NCBI RefSeq assembly: GCF_000805335.1
Contig: NZ_KN708638.1
Coordinates: 3,703,362 to 3,767,361 of the forward strand
Origin: Streptomyces sp. CT34
Lineage (GTDB): Bacteria > Actinomycetota > Actinomycetes > Streptomycetales > Streptomycetaceae
Length of the DNA: 64,000 nucleotides
Direction of reading: 5' to 3'
Program-made: the position numbers and the translations under genes
Shown here: in pieces, positions 19,070-27,977 of the stretch
Position numbering within the stretch: position 1 is the stretch's first letter
Layout of the letters: each line of letters starts with the position of its first letter
The notes under the pieces: model-generated
Databases searched by the model: none
What the model was told of the DNA's origin: nothing
The model's input: only the letters and a program-made list of their open reading frames with translations

Positions 19070-19686
19070 CAGCGCTGCCCCTCCCGGGCGACGGGGGCGG
19101 CCGGGGTGCGGCGCACGGCGCCCTTCGCGGAGCCCTCCGCCGCGCCCTTCGCGCCGCCGCCCTTGCGGGACAGCACGATCGCCCCGACGAGCGCGGCGAG
19201 CAGCAGGACGGACAGCGCCTCGAAGGGCAGCACCCAGTACCGGAAGAGGCTGCGCCCGGAGACCGCGGCGGAGCCCTGGACGCCGTCGAGGGTGATCCAG
19301 GTGGTGCGGAAGGCGTCGACCACGACCCAGACCAGGGCCGCGGCGGAGGCGAGGGCCACCGCGAGCGCGGCCCAGCGGTTGCCCGAATCGGCGTCCGGGG
19401 AGCGGCCGATGGGCGCCTTGGTGAGCATCAGCCCGAAGAGCAGCAGGACGACGACGGAGCCGACGTAGATCAGCACCTGCACCCATGCGATGAACTCGGC
19501 GGTGAGCAGCAGGTATTCCACGGCGATCCCGCCGAGGGCGACCACCAGCCACAGTGCGGCGTGCACCAGCTGGCGGGAGCTGACGGTCACGATCGCGGCC
19601 CCGAGGGTGGCGATCCCGACGAGGACGAAGGCGATCTCGACACCCGTGGGCGTAAGGAAGCCATGGCTTGCGGCGGCGAGCGTCAC
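19069..19686 (-). CDS. nuoJ2: NADH-quinone oxidoreductase subunit J, second cluster
   Basis: A 205-residue subunit with five predicted membrane helices. Typical segments are [48 protein letters not shown] near residues 40-90 and [23 protein letters not shown] near 155-180. The C-terminus carries a Lys/Gly/Ala-rich tail ([18 protein letters not shown]) absent from most NuoJ. GTG 19686 follows GAGGGAA and overlaps the nuoI2 stop by 4 nt. Confidence 0.92.
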   Translation of the reverse strand: MTLAAASHGFLTPTGVEIAFVLVGIATLGAAIVTVSSRQLVHAALWLVVALGGIAVEYLLLTAEFIAWVQVLIYVGSVVVLLLFGLMLTKAPIGRSPDADSGNRWAALAVALASAAALVWVVVDAFRTTWITLDGVQGSAAVSGRSLFRYWVLPFEALSVLLLAALVGAIVLSRKGGGAKGAAEGSAKGAVRRTPAAPVAREGQR

Positions 19687-20399
19687 GTTCCCTCCTCCTT
19701 GGTGTCCCGGTCCGGTCTCTCCGGTGCCCCGGCCGGCGCTTCGGCCGCGGCTTCGGCCGCCGCCTCGGCCGCCGCCTCGGCCGCCTGCTGAGCGGCGAGT
19801 TTGTCCGCGGCCTTGCGGGCGGCGGCGATCTCCTTGGGCTCCTCGGCCGCCGGGTCCAGCGCGGGCGGCTCGGGCACCGTCCACATCCACTCGCGCAGCT
19901 TGTCGCGCTCGTGGGTCAGCTCGCGGATGTCCGTCTCCGCGTACTCGAACTCCGGTGACCAGAAGAGCGCGTCGAACGGGCAGACCTCGATGCAGATACC
20001 GCAGTACATGCACAGCGCGAAGTCGATGGCGAAGCGGTCGAGGACGTTCCGGCTGCGCTCCCGGCCCCCGGGCGCGGCCGGCGGCACCGTCTCCTTGTGG
20101 GAGTCGATGTAGATGCACCAGTCCGGGCACTCACGGGCGCACAGCATGCAGACCGTGCAGTTCTCCTCGAACAGCCCGATGACGCCGCGCGTACGGGGTG
20201 CGAGGTCGGGCTGGACGTCCGGGTACTGGGCGGTGACCGAACGCCGGGTCATCGTGCGCAAAGTGACGGCCAGGCCCTTGGCGAGGCCGCTGCCGGGAAT
20301 CGAACGGGGTCGCCTGGCAGGCGTCGTCGAGGGGGTTGGGGTCTCCCCTGCTCGAACGGAGTTGAGAGCTTGGGGAACATCGGGCGACGGGCGGGACAT
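19683..20399 (-). CDS. nuoI2: NADH-quinone oxidoreductase subunit I (2x[4Fe-4S]), second cluster
   Basis: A 238-residue ferredoxin-like subunit with two intact clusters: [12 protein letters not shown] near residue 82 and [12 protein letters not shown] near 130. The core begins at [15 protein letters not shown], so the first ~35 residues ([20 protein letters not shown]...) are extra. That stretch is encoded partly by a palindromic repeat also found at 46080-46160. The C-terminus ends in a coiled Ala/Glu repeat ([21 protein letters not shown]). ATG 20399 overlaps the nuoH2 stop as TGATG. Confidence 0.93.
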   Translation of the reverse strand: MSRPSPDVPQALNSVRAGETPTPSTTPARRPRSIPGSGLAKGLAVTLRTMTRRSVTAQYPDVQPDLAPRTRGVIGLFEENCTVCMLCARECPDWCIYIDSHKETVPPAAPGGRERSRNVLDRFAIDFALCMYCGICIEVCPFDALFWSPEFEYAETDIRELTHERDKLREWMWTVPEPPALDPAAEEPKEIAAARKAADKLAAQQAAEAAAEAAAEAAAEAPAGAPERPDRDTKEEGT

Positions 20400-21364
20400 C
20401 AGGAGATCACCACCTTGACGATGCCGGTGAGGGCGATCTGGGCGAGGGCGAGCGGGATCAGGACGGTCCAGGCGAGCTTCTGGAGCTGGTCCTCGCGGAG
20501 CCGCGGATAGGTGACCCGCAGCCAGATGACGCCGAAGGCGAGCACCACCGTCTTCAGCAGCGTCCACAGCCAGCCCAGGCCGTCGGCGCCGAACGGGCCG
20601 TGCCAGCCGCCCAGGAAGAGGACCGAGGTCAGCGCGCAGAGGACGACGATCCCGGCGTACTCGGCGAGCAGGAAGAGCGCGAAGCGCAGCCCGGTGTACT
20701 CGGTGTACGCACCGAAGATGATCTCCGAGTCGGCGACCGGCATGTCGAACGGCGGTCGCTGGAGCTCGGCGAGCCCCGCGGTGAAGAAGACCGCGCCGCC
20801 GACGATCTGCCACGGCACCCACCACCAGTGGAAGGCGCCGAGGATGCCGGGGAGGGAGAGGGTGCCCGCGGCCATGGCGACGGAGGCGGCGGCGAGCAGC
20901 ATCGGCAGCTCGTAGGCGAGGAGTTGGGCGGCGGTGCGCAGGCCGCCGAGGAGGGAGAACTTGTTGGCCGAGGCCCAGCCCGCCATCAGGGAGCCGAGCA
21001 CGCCGACGCCCATGACGGCGAGCACGAAGAAGATGCCCGCGTCGAGGGCCTGTCCGACGGCGTTGTGCGGCCCTATCGGGATGGCGACCAGGACCAGCAG
21101 GTACGGCAACAGGGCGACGGCCGGCGCGAGTTGGAAGATCCGCCGGTCGGCGCCGGCCGGGACGATGTCCTCCTTCTGCGCGAACTTGACGCCGTCGGCG
21201 ACCAGTTGCGCCCAGCCGTGGAAACCGCCCGCGTACATCGGCCCGAGGCGGCCCTGCATATGGGCCATGACCTTGTGCTCGGTCTGGCCGATGACCAGCG
21301 GGAAGACCAGGAAGACGACGAAGACGGCGAGCAGCCGCAGCGCGATGGCGAGGGTGTCGCTCAC
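20399..21364 (-). CDS. nuoH2: NADH-quinone oxidoreductase subunit H, second cluster
   Basis: A 321-residue, roughly eight-helix membrane subunit that helps form the quinone site. It contains ERK-like [21 protein letters not shown] near residue 28, [14 protein letters not shown] near 57, and the quinone-proximal loop [27 protein letters not shown] near 205. Compared with the nuoH at 54182-55561, it lacks the long Pro/Arg-rich C-terminal tail. GTG 21364 overlaps the nuoC2 stop (GTGA). The usual nuoD-G genes between C and H are absent. Confidence 0.93.
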   Translation of the reverse strand: MSDTLAIALRLLAVFVVFLVFPLVIGQTEHKVMAHMQGRLGPMYAGGFHGWAQLVADGVKFAQKEDIVPAGADRRIFQLAPAVALLPYLLVLVAIPIGPHNAVGQALDAGIFFVLAVMGVGVLGSLMAGWASANKFSLLGGLRTAAQLLAYELPMLLAAASVAMAAGTLSLPGILGAFHWWWVPWQIVGGAVFFTAGLAELQRPPFDMPVADSEIIFGAYTEYTGLRFALFLLAEYAGIVVLCALTSVLFLGGWHGPFGADGLGWLWTLLKTVVLAFGVIWLRVTYPRLREDQLQKLAWTVLIPLALAQIALTGIVKVVIS

Positions 21365-22980
21365 GGGGTGTCGCCTCCTTCTTCGTCGGGTCGGCGGGCG
21401 GCGGAGTCGGTGTCCGGGCCGGGGCTGGGGGCGGCTTCCTGCTCGGGCGTACGCTCCGGTTCCGGCTGGCGTTCCGGTTCCGGCTGGCGTTCCGGTTCCG
21501 GCTGGCGTTCCGGTTCCGGCTGGTGTCCGGGCTCGGGGGTGCGCCCTGCTTCCGGCTCCCGCTTCGCTTCCGGCTTCCGTTCCGCTTCCTGCTCGGGCGT
21601 GCGCTCCGCTTCCGGCTCCAGCCCGACTTCCGGCTTCCGCTCCGGACGGGATTCGTCGAAGGCCGGGCGGGCGTGGTGCCAGGGCGCGTCGGAGGAGCGC
21701 GGGGGCGCGGGGGCCTCCTCGGCGGGCGGAGCGGGCGGGGTGGCCGGGGTGGCCGTAGCGCCCTCGGGCGCGGCAGTGTCCTTGCCCGCGGCGGCTTCCT
21801 TGCCCGCGGCGATGTCCTTGCCCGCGGCAGTGCCCTCACCCACCACGGCATCCGCACCCGCGGCGGCCTGCTGGCTCGCTGAGCCCTCGCTCGCCGAACG
21901 CATCCGGCGGGCGGGCCGGTCCGGGCGCCCGGCACGTACCGGGCGTTCGCCGCCGGTAGGCACGGCCGCGGTGCCGGTGGGCCCGGCCGCGGTTCCCTCG
22001 GCGGTATCCGGCTCCGCGGCAGCCGCCGTCCCCGCGGCCTGCTGGCTGGCCGAGCCCGCGCCCGCGCTGCGGGTACGCCGGGCCGGCCGCTCGCCGGCGG
22101 CGGCACCCGCACCGCGCGCGGCACCCGCCGCACGGGCACCCCGCGCCGGGCGCGCCGGCGCCGGCGGCAACTGGCCCTTGAGCGGGCCCCACTCGTTGGG
22201 GTCGGGCACACCGGGCGGCAGCATCTGCCGCCGCTTGGGCCCGCCCGCGGCGGAGCCGCCATGTGCTGCCGCGGACTCCCCCGGTTCCTTGGCACCCGGC
22301 CACGCCTTGGCGACCCGTGCCGCGAGCACGAAGTCCTTGCGCAGCGGATGCCCCTCGAACTCCTCCGGGAGCAGCAGCGGAACGAGGTGCGGATGGCCGG
22401 TGAAGTCCACGCCGAACATCTCGTGCGTCTCGCGCTCGTGCCAGGCGGCACCGGCGTAGACGCCGACGGCGGTGGGCAGCGCGGGCGCGTCGTGCGGCAC
22501 GGTCGTCCGGACGAGCAGCCGGCGGACGGTGCCGGGGTGCGCCACCTGCGCGAGGTGGGCGCAGATCCGGAATCCGGTGCCGGGCTCGTCGACGGCGCTC
22601 AGCCAGTCGAAGTAGGTGCAGCCGAGGTCGTCGCGGGCGGCGGTGAGCGCGTCGATCCAGCCGTCCTGCGGGACGTCCACGGTCAGCAGGTCGTAGGCCA
22701 GCTCCGCCGTGGCACCCGTACCGAAGATCTCGCTCGCGGGGCGCGGCAGCCAGCCGACGCGGGCGGGCTCGGGGGCGTCCTCGGCGGGCTGCCCGTCCGC
22801 GACAGGCCGTCCGTCCGCGACAGGCCGTCCGTCCGCCACGGGCTGTCCGTCCGTCACGGGCCGTCCCGCTTGCTGCTCGGTCTGCTGCGCCGGCTGCTCT
22901 TCCGGCGTCGTCCGCTCCGGCTGCCGCTCGGGCTGCCGCTCGGATTGCTCGTCAGGCTTCTGCTCCGGCCGTTCGGTCAT
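21361..22980 (-). CDS. nuoC2: NADH-quinone oxidoreductase subunit C with long repetitive tails, second cluster
   Basis: A 539-residue protein, over twice the usual NuoC length. Residues 1-75 are Gln/Glu/Pro-rich with VADGRP repeats. Residues ~85-217 are the true 30-kDa-subunit domain, ending in [19 protein letters not shown] and [16 protein letters not shown]. Residues 226-539 are a disordered, charged extension with SASQQAA blocks, AAGKDxAAGKE repeats, Arg/Pro/Glu repeats and four QPEPER units encoded by 18-bp direct repeats (21452-21523). ATG 22980 is used. It overlaps the nuoB2 stop by 4 nt and nuoH2 by 4 nt, so the tail is translated within the operon. No nuoD domain is fused. Confidence 0.9.
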   Translation of the reverse strand: MTERPEQKPDEQSERQPERQPERTTPEEQPAQQTEQQAGRPVTDGQPVADGRPVADGRPVADGQPAEDAPEPARVGWLPRPASEIFGTGATAELAYDLLTVDVPQDGWIDALTAARDDLGCTYFDWLSAVDEPGTGFRICAHLAQVAHPGTVRRLLVRTTVPHDAPALPTAVGVYAGAAWHERETHEMFGVDFTGHPHLVPLLLPEEFEGHPLRKDFVLAARVAKAWPGAKEPGESAAAHGGSAAGGPKRRQMLPPGVPDPNEWGPLKGQLPPAPARPARGARAAGAARGAGAAAGERPARRTRSAGAGSASQQAAGTAAAAEPDTAEGTAAGPTGTAAVPTGGERPVRAGRPDRPARRMRSASEGSASQQAAAGADAVVGEGTAAGKDIAAGKEAAAGKDTAAPEGATATPATPPAPPAEEAPAPPRSSDAPWHHARPAFDESRPERKPEVGLEPEAERTPEQEAERKPEAKREPEAGRTPEPGHQPEPERQPEPERQPEPERQPEPERTPEQEAAPSPGPDTDSAARRPDEEGGDTP

Positions 22981-23756
22981 CGGGGGCCCTCCCCCGTCGC
23001 GGTTTCCACCGGATCCTCGGCCGCGCGGGCTTCCTCGGCCACACCGGCCTCCTTTGCACCACCGGCCTCCTTTGCGGCACCGGCCTCCTTTGCGGCACCG
23101 GCCTCCTTTGCGGCAGCGGGGTCCTTGCCCGCGCCGGTCTCCTTGGCCGCCGGGGGTGCGACGAGCCCGCTGCGCAGCGCGGCGGCGGACGGCCGGCCGG
23201 TGCGCGGGTAGCGCTCGCCCAGTGACTCGCGGGCGATCTTCTCCTGGAGCTTGAGGATGCCCTGGAGCAGCGCCTCCGGGCGGGGCGGGCAGCCCGGTAC
23301 GTACACGTCCACCGGGATGATCTGGTCGACGCCCTTGGTGACCGAGTACGAGTCCCAGTAGGGGCCGCCGCAGTTGGAGCACGCCCCGAAGGAGATGACG
23401 TACTTCGGCTCCGGCATCTGCTCGTAGAGCCGCTTGACCGCGGGCGCCATCTTGTCGGTGACGGTGCCGGAGACCACCATCAGGTCGGCCTGGCGCGGGC
23501 CGGGCGCGAACGGGATCACGCCGAGCCGGATGAAGTCGTGCCGGGCCATGGACGCGGCGATGAACTCGATGGCGCAGCAGGCCAGCCCGAAGTTGAAGAC
23601 CCACAGGCTGTAGCGGCGGCCCCAGTTGAGGACCACCTTCATCGGCTCGGGCGCGAGCCGGGCGAGCACGCCCAGGCGGCGCGGCTCCGGCAGGAACTCG
23701 GGGCCGGCGGTCTCGGACGCGGCGGCGGAGCCGGCGGAAACGGGGGTCACGTCCAT
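22977..23756 (-). CDS. nuoB2: NADH-quinone oxidoreductase subunit B (N2 cluster), second cluster
   Basis: A 259-residue subunit that ligates the terminal [4Fe-4S] cluster N2. The cysteines are present: [11 protein letters not shown] (tandem pair) near residue 64, [17 protein letters not shown] near 128, and [14 protein letters not shown] near 158. After the normal end near residue 185 there is a ~70-residue Ala/Lys/Glu tail with KEAGAA repeats. ATG 23756 is favoured, with AAGGAGG 10 nt upstream; GTG 23750 would overlap the nuoA2 stop as GTGA and is possible. Confidence 0.93.
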   Translation of the reverse strand: MDVTPVSAGSAAASETAGPEFLPEPRRLGVLARLAPEPMKVVLNWGRRYSLWVFNFGLACCAIEFIAASMARHDFIRLGVIPFAPGPRQADLMVVSGTVTDKMAPAVKRLYEQMPEPKYVISFGACSNCGGPYWDSYSVTKGVDQIIPVDVYVPGCPPRPEALLQGILKLQEKIARESLGERYPRTGRPSAAALRSGLVAPPAAKETGAGKDPAAAKEAGAAKEAGAAKEAGGAKEAGVAEEARAAEDPVETATGEGPR

Positions 23757-24148
23757 TCCAGGACGCCCTTCTTCCATGCGTAGAGCAGGCCGACGGCGAG
23801 GAAGCCGAGGAAGATGAACATCTCCGCCAGCGTCACGCCGCCGAAACCGGGGGCGGCGAAGATCGTCGCCCAGGGGAACAGGAAGATCGAGTCGACGGCG
23901 AAGATGACATAGAGGAACGCGTAGACGTAGTAGCGGACCTGGGTATGCGCCCAGCCCTCGCCGACAGGGTCCACACCACATTCATACGTCAGCAGCTTCT
24001 CGGGCGTCGGCACCACAGGCCGCAGCAGCCGCCCGGCCCCGAAGGCCACGGCGACGAACAGCACCCCGACCACGGCGATGATCCCGACGACCGAGTAGCC
24101 CTGGAAGTAGTCCGCGGCGACGGTGGTGCGTACGGTCGCGTCCGGCAC
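23747..24148 (-). CDS. nuoA2: NADH-quinone oxidoreductase subunit A, second cluster
   Basis: A 133-residue, three-helix membrane subunit. The conserved loop [40 protein letters not shown] identifies it; helices lie at ~19-38, 75-95 and 103-123. GTG 24148 follows GAGGGG. It is the first gene of the cluster and is preceded by a 404-nt region with tandem repeats. Confidence 0.93.
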   Translation of the reverse strand: MPDATVRTTVAADYFQGYSVVGIIAVVGVLFVAVAFGAGRLLRPVVPTPEKLLTYECGVDPVGEGWAHTQVRYYVYAFLYVIFAVDSIFLFPWATIFAAPGFGGVTLAEMFIFLGFLAVGLLYAWKKGVLEWT

Positions 24149-24552
24149 GTCCGCCCCTCGCTCCCTGACTGCGCTTGTTCAACGACTTCGACGATCTGTA
24201 CGGGACGGAGTCTAGGCCCTGCCCCGACCGCGCTGAGCAGCCGCATCGTGGCGGATGGCCTGGTTGTCCCCACTTCGCCCTACCTGGGTGGCCGGCAGCG
24301 TAGACGGCCGCTCCGCTTGTCTCAGCAGGCGTCTCACAGAGCGGACGGCGGAGGGGCTGGATGACGGGATGGGGAGCTGGGGGGGAGGTGAGGTGGTGCG
24401 ATGTGGTGGGGGTGGGGCCCCGGGTGGCCGGACCGGCTCGCCCGCCGGAATCCCGCCCCTCGGAATCTCGGCGGAATCTCGCCGGAATCCCGCCGGGGTC
24501 CGGTCGGGGTCCCGTCCGGGGCCGGTCGGAGTCCCATCAGGGCCGCTCCGGG
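24149..24552. other. Intergenic region upstream of nuoA2
   Basis: The stretch holds the probable nuoA2 promoter (a TAGACT -10-like box occurs on the minus strand near 24207-24212, no good -35) and an 11-bp tandem repeat array at 24446-24537. No gene is supported on either strand. Confidence 0.5.
24446..24537. repeat. Array of 11-bp degenerate tandem repeats
   Basis: Eight units resembling CGGAATCTCGC or CGGGGTCCCGT lie head to tail. Seven are contiguous at 24461-24537 and one is offset by 4 nt at 24446-24456. The period equals one DNA helical turn. Confidence 0.75.
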
Positions 24553-26478
24553 TCAGCTCGGGGAGCCGCCGAAGGACGTGCGGGGATCGACCGGCGGGGA
24601 CGGGGGCGGCGCCTGCGGGGGCCGGGGCGACGACGGGTGCCGGGGGTGCGCCGGCGGCGCGGCGGGTGCCGGGGCCGGCGGCGCGTACGGCTGAGGCGCG
24701 TAGGTCTGGGGCGCGTACGTCTGGGGCGCGGGCTGCTGGGGCGCGGGGGCGTACGGCTGGGCTGCCGGCCGGGGGTGCCGGGACGCCGCCTGCTGCATCG
24801 TCGGCTGTTGGATCGGCTGCTGCTGTGGTGGTGGTGTCGGCTGCGGCTTCGGCGGAGGGGAGTCCTGGTGGGGCGTCCGCTGCTGTTGCCGACGGCGGTT
24901 CGGGGCGCGGGAGACCGCGCGGTCCATGGCCTCGGCCGCGATCCGCGCCGCGGCCTCCCGCGTCCGCTCCCCCAGCAGCTCCGGGCGGATGGCGCCGCCG
25001 GCCGCCAGATGGCGGTCGTACGGGAGCGGCAGCACCGCCGCGCCCCCGGCGCCCAGATGGCCGGCGGCCTTGCGGACGTCGACGCCGCTGTCGGGCGAGG
25101 AGTGGGTGAGCACCACGACCGTGGTCGGCAGGAGGCCCGGGTGCAGACCGCCGACCCAGTCCAGCACGGAGCGGGTGGCCGCGACGCCCTCCGGGGTCGC
25201 CGGGGTGACCAGGACCCGGGCCTGGGTCGTCACCAGCGCGGTGCGCGCCACCTCGGCGGGCAGCGTCTCGCAGTCCACGACCGTGGCCGCGAAGTGGCGG
25301 CGCAGGGAGGTCATCACCACGCGGTACGCGTCGATGTCCAGCCGGGCCCCGATGGCGCCCTGGCTGCCGGGCAGCAGCCAGCCGCCCCCGGCGAACGGGA
25401 GGAGATAGCCGGTCAGGTCCGTTATCAGCATCGACGGATCGACGATCTGCGCCAGATCGCTGCCGGACCAGCGCACTTCGCGGGCGCCGAGCCGGTGCGG
25501 GAGCGTGCCCAGCGCCGGGTCGGCCTCGATGGCGAGCACCGGATCGGAGCGGTAGTGCGCGAACGTCAGCGCCAGGAGGGCGGCGACGGTGGACTTGCCG
25601 GCGCCGCCGCGGATGCTGGAGACGGCGATCTGCCGGCCCGTGGACACCGGCTGCTGGATGGCGTAGGCGGCCTGGGTGACGGCGGCGGTCTCGGCTGCCG
25701 GGGACGACGCGAACACCCGCCGCAGGGCCCGGCCCGCGCGCCGGGACAGCGGGTCGCCGCGCCGCGGCCGGGGCTGACCGTCGGCCAACTCGGGCGGCAG
25801 CAGCGGTACGGAGACCGGGGTCCGGGCGGGCAGCCCGGCACGGCCGTGGCGACCGGGGGCGGGGGCCGCGGGAGCCGACGGCGGCGCGGGGGCCGCCGCG
25901 GGGGCCGGCATCGGGGCGGCGGCCGGCGGAGGCGGGGCAGCCGGGCCCGGCGCAGCAGGTTCGGCAAGTGCAGCAGATGCAGCAGGCGCAGCAGGTACAG
26001 CGGGCGCCACAGGCCCGGTCGACGCGGTGGACGCGGTGGACGCTGCCGCTGTCGGCATGCCGGGAGCGGCAGTCGGCGTGGGCGCCGCGGGCCCGGTCCA
26101 CGGCGTGCCGGGGGCCGGCGACGCTCCTCCGGGAGCCGCCACCGGAGGCACCGACGGTACGGCCGGTATCGCCTCGGGGGGCATCGGCACGGAGGGCGCC
26201 ACCGCCAGGCTGGGGTCGGCCACCACCGGCCTGGGGTCGGCCACCACCGGCTTGGGGTCGAACGGCGACGCCTCAACAGGCGCCGGCGCAACGGGAGTCG
26301 TCAGCGCAGCGGCCGACGCCGCAGGGGCCGACACCGTAGCGGCTGCCTCCGCACGGGCCGCCCCCGCGGGCGGCGGCTCCGCGGGCGTCGGCTCGGCAGG
26401 GGCCGCCGTCGGCATCGGTACCGCCGCCGGCAGCGCACCCGGCGCGTTCCCGGCGTCCGCCGCCGCACCGCTCGCCAT
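24553..26478 (-). CDS. Pro/Ala-rich MinD/ParA-like ATPase, EspI-like
   Basis: A 641-residue protein. Residues 1-~240 are a low-complexity Pro/Ala region. Residues ~280-520 form a MinD-type P-loop ATPase with Walker A SSIRGGAGKSTVAALLAL (290-297), A'-like segment LAIEADPALGTLPHRLG (~315), Asp strand ATVVDCETLP (~400) and nucleotide-pocket PLPYDRHLAAGG (~485). The last ~110 residues are Gln/Pro-rich with QTYAP repeats. The first Lys of the deviant Walker motif KGGxGK is Arg here. The layout matches mycobacterial EspI, which is encoded next to eccD1. An EccD-like gene precedes it on the same strand. ATG 26478 has GGAGG 8 nt upstream. Role in secretion is inferred. Confidence 0.75.
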   Translation of the reverse strand: MASGAAADAGNAPGALPAAVPMPTAAPAEPTPAEPPPAGAARAEAAATVSAPAASAAALTTPVAPAPVEASPFDPKPVVADPRPVVADPSLAVAPSVPMPPEAIPAVPSVPPVAAPGGASPAPGTPWTGPAAPTPTAAPGMPTAAASTASTASTGPVAPAVPAAPAASAALAEPAAPGPAAPPPPAAAPMPAPAAAPAPPSAPAAPAPGRHGRAGLPARTPVSVPLLPPELADGQPRPRRGDPLSRRAGRALRRVFASSPAAETAAVTQAAYAIQQPVSTGRQIAVSSIRGGAGKSTVAALLALTFAHYRSDPVLAIEADPALGTLPHRLGAREVRWSGSDLAQIVDPSMLITDLTGYLLPFAGGGWLLPGSQGAIGARLDIDAYRVVMTSLRRHFAATVVDCETLPAEVARTALVTTQARVLVTPATPEGVAATRSVLDWVGGLHPGLLPTTVVVLTHSSPDSGVDVRKAAGHLGAGGAAVLPLPYDRHLAAGGAIRPELLGERTREAAARIAAEAMDRAVSRAPNRRRQQQRTPHQDSPPPKPQPTPPPQQQPIQQPTMQQAASRHPRPAAQPYAPAPQQPAPQTYAPQTYAPQPYAPPAPAPAAPPAHPRHPSSPRPPQAPPPSPPVDPRTSFGGSPS

Positions 26479-26840
26479 GTCCACACCCTCCGTACTCACC
26501 GGACCCGCACCCCCTCCCCGCGCCTCGCGGTCGCGCGGCTCAGCCATCTCTCCGCCCACCCGGCCCTCGTGCCGAACCTGTCGTGCTTCCCGGACCTGCC
26601 GGTCTTGCCACGTTTTTCGGTCTTGTCGGTCTTGCCACGCCTGCCAGTCTTGCCCTTCCCGCATTCCGAACTGCTCAGCGCTGCCGGGAAGTTCCGGCGG
26701 CGCCGGGTCTTCACAGGTTTTCCCCGGCGGACTCCCGCTTTCCCCCAGCGGCCCCCACCGGGAGTATCGGTACCCCTCGCCCCCGCCAGGGGTACCGGTA
26801 CCCCTCGCCCCCGCCGGCACCGCCCCTCCCGTCTGCCCGG
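26479..26840. other. Long gap inside the EccD/EspI-like pair, with repeats
   Basis: No gene is supported. On the minus strand it carries GGCAAGACCG-type repeats (26590-26656). A 19-bp direct repeat (GGTACCCCTCGCCCCCGCC) is present at 26769-26787 and 26797-26815. Between the copies, GGTACCCCT/AGGGGTACC can form a 9-bp hairpin. An in-frame extension of the ATPase into this stretch lacks a Shine-Dalgarno. Confidence 0.5.
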
Positions 26841-27977
26841 TCAGGGCCCGCCCCACAGCAGCCCGTAGAGCCCGCAGGCCCCCAGGCCCATCGGGATCAG
26901 CGCCACCATGCTCACCGACTCGACGAGGTCCAGCCAGTGCCACAGCCGGGCCCGGAGCGGTTCCGGTACCCGTACGGCGAGCGCCACGACCGGCACGGCC
27001 GCCAGGACGCACAGCGCGGCCAGGGCGAGGCCCGGGGCGCCGCCGGCCGTGGCGCAGCGGAGGACGAGCCGTACGCAGACGGCCGCGCCCGCCGCGAGCA
27101 GGGCGACCACCTCGATGACCAGGGGGTAGGCGCGGGCCCGGGAGAAGAGGACCACGGACAACAGCACGGCGGTGAGCTGCGCCCAGATGCCGCCGTCGCC
27201 CGCCACGAGGACGCCCGCCGCGCCGGCCGAGGCCGCCATGGCCACGGTGGCCGGGGCCAGCCCCCGGTGGGTGGCGCCCAGTGCGGCGGCCACCTGGTGC
27301 CGGCTGACCGGGGTGCCCCCGGAGTGCCGGTCGTCCAGCCGGGTCAGGCCGGCCGCCGTCAGGGCCAGCCGGGGCAGCGCCCCGAGGGCCAGTACGGAGA
27401 GGAAGCCGACGGCGGCTCCCGTAGGGGTGGGACCGGCCAGGGCCAGGCCCGCCTCCCAGGCGCCCACGGCGAGCCCGAGTGCCGCCGCCCCCGTGAGGCC
27501 ACCGCGCCCGAGGCCCGTGCACAGTCCGAGGAGCGCGAGGACGGCGGCGGCGGTGAGTCCGACGGCGGCGAGCCGGGCGGCGCCCGCCGGGGCGGCCTGC
27601 CAGGCGGCGACGGCGCCGAGGGTGCCGCCGGACAGCAGCAGGGCGGTGCCGGGGGCGGACCGCCCGGTGCGCCGGGCCGAGGCGGCGAGGGCGGCTCCGG
27701 CGCCGGCGGCCACGACGGCGACACCGCCGAGCCAGCGGGCGGCGCCGCCGTTCCCGTACCAGGAGCCCGCGCACACCCCGGCGACCGCGGCGAGCAGCAC
27801 GCTCGCGGCCACCGCGGTCCAGGTCCGGCCCGGCTCGCCCCATCCCCAGCCGTGGACGTCCAGCGGGTCGGCCGCGTCACCGGTGAGGTCCCTGCCGGCC
27901 GGGGCCGTCGCGGGGGCCGGCCGGCTGCTGCCGCGCTGCCCGGTTGCCGCGCTCACGTCCGTCTTCGCACTCGTCAT
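26841..27977 (-). CDS. EccD-like polytopic membrane protein
   Basis: A 378-residue protein with ~10-11 hydrophobic helices from residue ~50 onward. The end of the fifth/sixth helix region reads LALGALPRLALTAAGLTRLDD, followed by the hydrophilic loop SRHQVAAALGATHRGLAPATVAMAASAGAAGVLVAGDGG. This pattern is characteristic of EccD channel subunits of type VII secretion. The N-terminal ubiquitin-like domain of ESX EccD is missing; only ~45 unstructured residues precede TM1. ATG 27977 is used; a GTG two codons upstream is possible and the Shine-Dalgarno is weak. It is adjacent to the EspI-like ATPase. No WXG100, EccB, EccC, EccE or mycosin gene is present. Confidence 0.65.
   Translation of the reverse strand: MTSAKTDVSAATGQRGSSRPAPATAPAGRDLTGDAADPLDVHGWGWGEPGRTWTAVAASVLLAAVAGVCAGSWYGNGGAARWLGGVAVVAAGAGAALAASARRTGRSAPGTALLLSGGTLGAVAAWQAAPAGAARLAAVGLTAAAVLALLGLCTGLGRGGLTGAAALGLAVGAWEAGLALAGPTPTGAAVGFLSVLALGALPRLALTAAGLTRLDDRHSGGTPVSRHQVAAALGATHRGLAPATVAMAASAGAAGVLVAGDGGIWAQLTAVLLSVVLFSRARAYPLVIEVVALLAAGAAVCVRLVLRCATAGGAPGLALAALCVLAAVPVVALAVRVPEPLRARLWHWLDLVESVSMVALIPMGLGACGLYGLLWGGP

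Noticed and set aside
24361..26868. 835-codon plus-strand open frame over the EspI-like gene
   Set aside because: Antisense shadow with Arg/Gly-rich content and no domains; the minus strand has a P-loop ATPase with a good Shine-Dalgarno.
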